Translations under genes and position numbers: made by a program
Shown here: one piece after another, positions 62,929-64,000 of the stretch
How positions within the stretch are numbered: position 1 is the stretch's first letter
How the letters are laid out: the number at the start of each line of letters is the position of its first letter
Notes under the pieces: generated by a model
What the model was told of the DNA's origin: nothing
Seen by the model: the letters and a program-made list of their open reading frames with translations, nothing else
Database searches by the model: none
Source of the DNA: Streptomyces sp. NBC_00390
GTDB lineage: Bacteria; Actinomycetota; Actinomycetes; Streptomycetales; Streptomycetaceae
DNA: 64,000 nucleotides
Assembly: GCF_036057275.1 (NCBI RefSeq)
Contig: NZ_CP107945.1
Coordinates: 4,340,001 to 4,404,000, forward strand
Direction: 5' to 3'

Positions 62929-63681
62929 ATGCCGTCGTCGTCCACCTCCTCGTCCCGCACACCGATCGCGATAGGGGCGGGCGTCGCCGCGGCCGCGCTG
63001 CTGCTCGGCTACGCCTCGTACACCGCGACCAAGCCGGACGCGCCGTTCACCGGGCCCGCGTCCCTGGCCGAGGCATCGGCGGACCCGCGGACCGGCGCGG
63101 ATCCGAAGCTCGGGAAACTCGCCCGCCGCGACGCCCGTGACCCGCTTGCCGCCGGCCGCGCGGACGCACCGGTCGTGATGATCGAGTACGCGGACTTCCA
63201 GTGCGGCTACTGCGGCACGTTCGCCCGTGACACCGAGCCCGAGCTGCAGAAGAAGTACGTCGAGGACGGCACTCTGCGCATCGAATGGCGCAACTTCCCG
63301 ATCTTCGGCGAGGAGTCGGAAGCGGCGGCGCGCGCGGCCTGGGCCGCCGGGCGGCAGGGGCGTTTCTGGCAGTTCCACGCCGCGGCGTTCGCGGACGGGG
63401 CGAAGGAGAAAGGCTTCGGCGAGGACCGGCTGACGGCGCTGGCGCGCGCCGCGGGCGTCAAGGACCTCGACCGCTTCGACCGTGAGAGGGACAGCGCCGC
63501 GGCACGGAAGGCGGTGGCCGACGACCAGGCCGAGGGCTATGAATTCGGCGCGGCTTCCACACCGACTTTCCTGGTCAACGGGCAGCCGATCGCCGGGGCG
63601 CAGCCGCTGGAGACGTTCACCGCGGCCATCGAAGCGGCGAAGAAGGCGGCGGACAAAGAGGCCGCGAAGGCTGAGCGGTGA
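62929..63681 (+). CDS. DsbA/thioredoxin-fold membrane-anchored protein
   Basis: 250-aa thiol-disulfide protein. N-terminal membrane anchor at about residues 12-30, then a thioredoxin-like domain: VVMIEYADFQCGYCGTFARD has the CxxC at 92-95 and STPTFLVNG the cis-proline loop. It likely oxidises or isomerises exported proteins. ATG at 62929 with AGGAG upstream. Overlaps the CcdA-like gene (GTGA), which would supply electrons across the membrane. Confidence 0.9.
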   Translation: MPSSSTSSSRTPIAIGAGVAAAALLLGYASYTATKPDAPFTGPASLAEASADPRTGADPKLGKLARRDARDPLAAGRADAPVVMIEYADFQCGYCGTFARDTEPELQKKYVEDGTLRIEWRNFPIFGEESEAAARAAWAAGRQGRFWQFHAAAFADGAKEKGFGEDRLTALARAAGVKDLDRFDRERDSAAARKAVADDQAEGYEFGAASTPTFLVNGQPIAGAQPLETFTAAIEAAKKAADKEAAKAER

Positions 63682-64000
63682 GTGACATCGGCTATCTGGC
63701 GGCGTTCCTCGGCGGCCTGCTCGCCCTGATCAGCCCGTGCAGCGCGCTGCTGCTCCCGGCGTTCTTCGCGTACTCCATCGACTCGACGGGCCGACTGCTG
63801 GCCCGGACCGGGATCTTCTATGCAGGCCTGGCCACCACCCTGGTCCCGCTGGGAGCGGCCGGGTCGTTCGCCGGACGGCTGTTCTACGGTCACCGTGACC
63901 TGCTGGTCCCGGCCGGCGGCTGGCTGATCGTCGCACTCGGCGTGGCGCAGATCCTCCAGATGGGCTTCGCATCCCGCCGGATCGTCGCGGTGTCCGGCCG
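63678..64000 (+). CDS. CcdA/DsbD-like cytochrome c biogenesis membrane protein (partial)
   Basis: First 107 codons of a membrane protein cut by the window end: VSDIGYLAAFLGGLLALISP, then CSALLLPAFFAYS (the Pro-Cys at TM1 is a CcdA feature). Two or three hydrophobic segments are visible. CcdA-type proteins carry reducing equivalents through the membrane to thioredoxin-fold partners such as the preceding gene product. GTG at 63678 overlaps that gene's stop. Confidence 0.85.
   Translation, partial: MSDIGYLAAFLGGLLALISPCSALLLPAFFAYSIDSTGRLLARTGIFYAGLATTLVPLGAAGSFAGRLFYGHRDLLVPAGGWLIVALGVAQILQMGFASRRIVAVSG

Overview
The window is chromosomal DNA of a high-GC actinobacterium, almost certainly a Streptomyces. 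The codon use, the many GTG starts, and the gene order all agree: two adjacent SigB/SigF-type sigma genes, tadA, upp, dnaX, purD, purC, an Lsr2-like gene, purSQL, purF, purM, a Val/Leu dehydrogenase, bldC and hrpA follow each other much as in the S. coelicolor core (the sigF-to-bldC region). No strain name can be read from the sequence.

Layout. 1-10.4 kb is core: two stress/development sigma factors, a tRNA-Ser(CGA), the tadA pair, upp, a LytR_C protein, a HerA-like ATPase, a secreted M28 peptidase and a HhH-GPD repair protein. 10.5-11.75 kb is a broken operon, a MoxR-type AAA ATPase joined out of frame to beta-propeller and bpX6-like pieces. 11.75-25.3 kb is accessory but mostly intact: an ECF sigma/DGPF pair, ATP-grasp, a tetR-flavoprotein-SDR operon, ankyrin, MFS, a secreted CAP protein, a NIT-domain histidine kinase, a guanine-deaminase-like enzyme and a membrane ABM protein. 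25.4-33.1 kb has a DUF1152 protein and a PP2C phosphatase, then a 4.8-kb element bounded by two 92-bp direct repeats that contain the 3' end of tRNA-Ser(GGA). That element carries integrase remnants, a TPR fragment, a DUF3494 (ice-binding-like) secreted protein with expanded pentapeptide repeats, and a DUF5819-HTTM membrane pair.

From 33.2 kb the core resumes: SRP RNA, dnaX, then purine genes purD, purC, purS-purQ-purL, purF and purM spread over 19 kb. Between them lie a two-component/ABC-2 module flanked by two identical tRNA-Gly(GCC) genes, and the lsr2-like gene. The window ends with a branched-chain amino-acid dehydrogenase, bldC, tRNA-Asp, hrpA and the start of a DsbA/CcdA-type redox operon.

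How parts work together. PurF, PurD, PurSQL, PurM and PurC are most of the de novo IMP pathway, and Upp adds uracil salvage. Translation and DNA housekeeping (tRNAs, SRP RNA, TadA, DnaX, HrpA) is interleaved with developmental regulators (SigF-type factors, BldC). Several genes (upp, dnaX, purD, purF and others) have a TANNNT box exactly 7 nt before the start codon and little or no ribosome binding site, which suggests leaderless transcripts.

Most notable: a tRNA-Gly(UCC) gene at 45652-45723 lacks the normal D-loop/T-loop elbow bases and has a defective T stem, resembling the staphylococcal tRNA-Gly species used for peptidoglycan bridges. Next are the tRNA-Ser-bounded element with its repeat protein and SdpAB-like membrane pair, and the decayed MoxR/beta-propeller operon.
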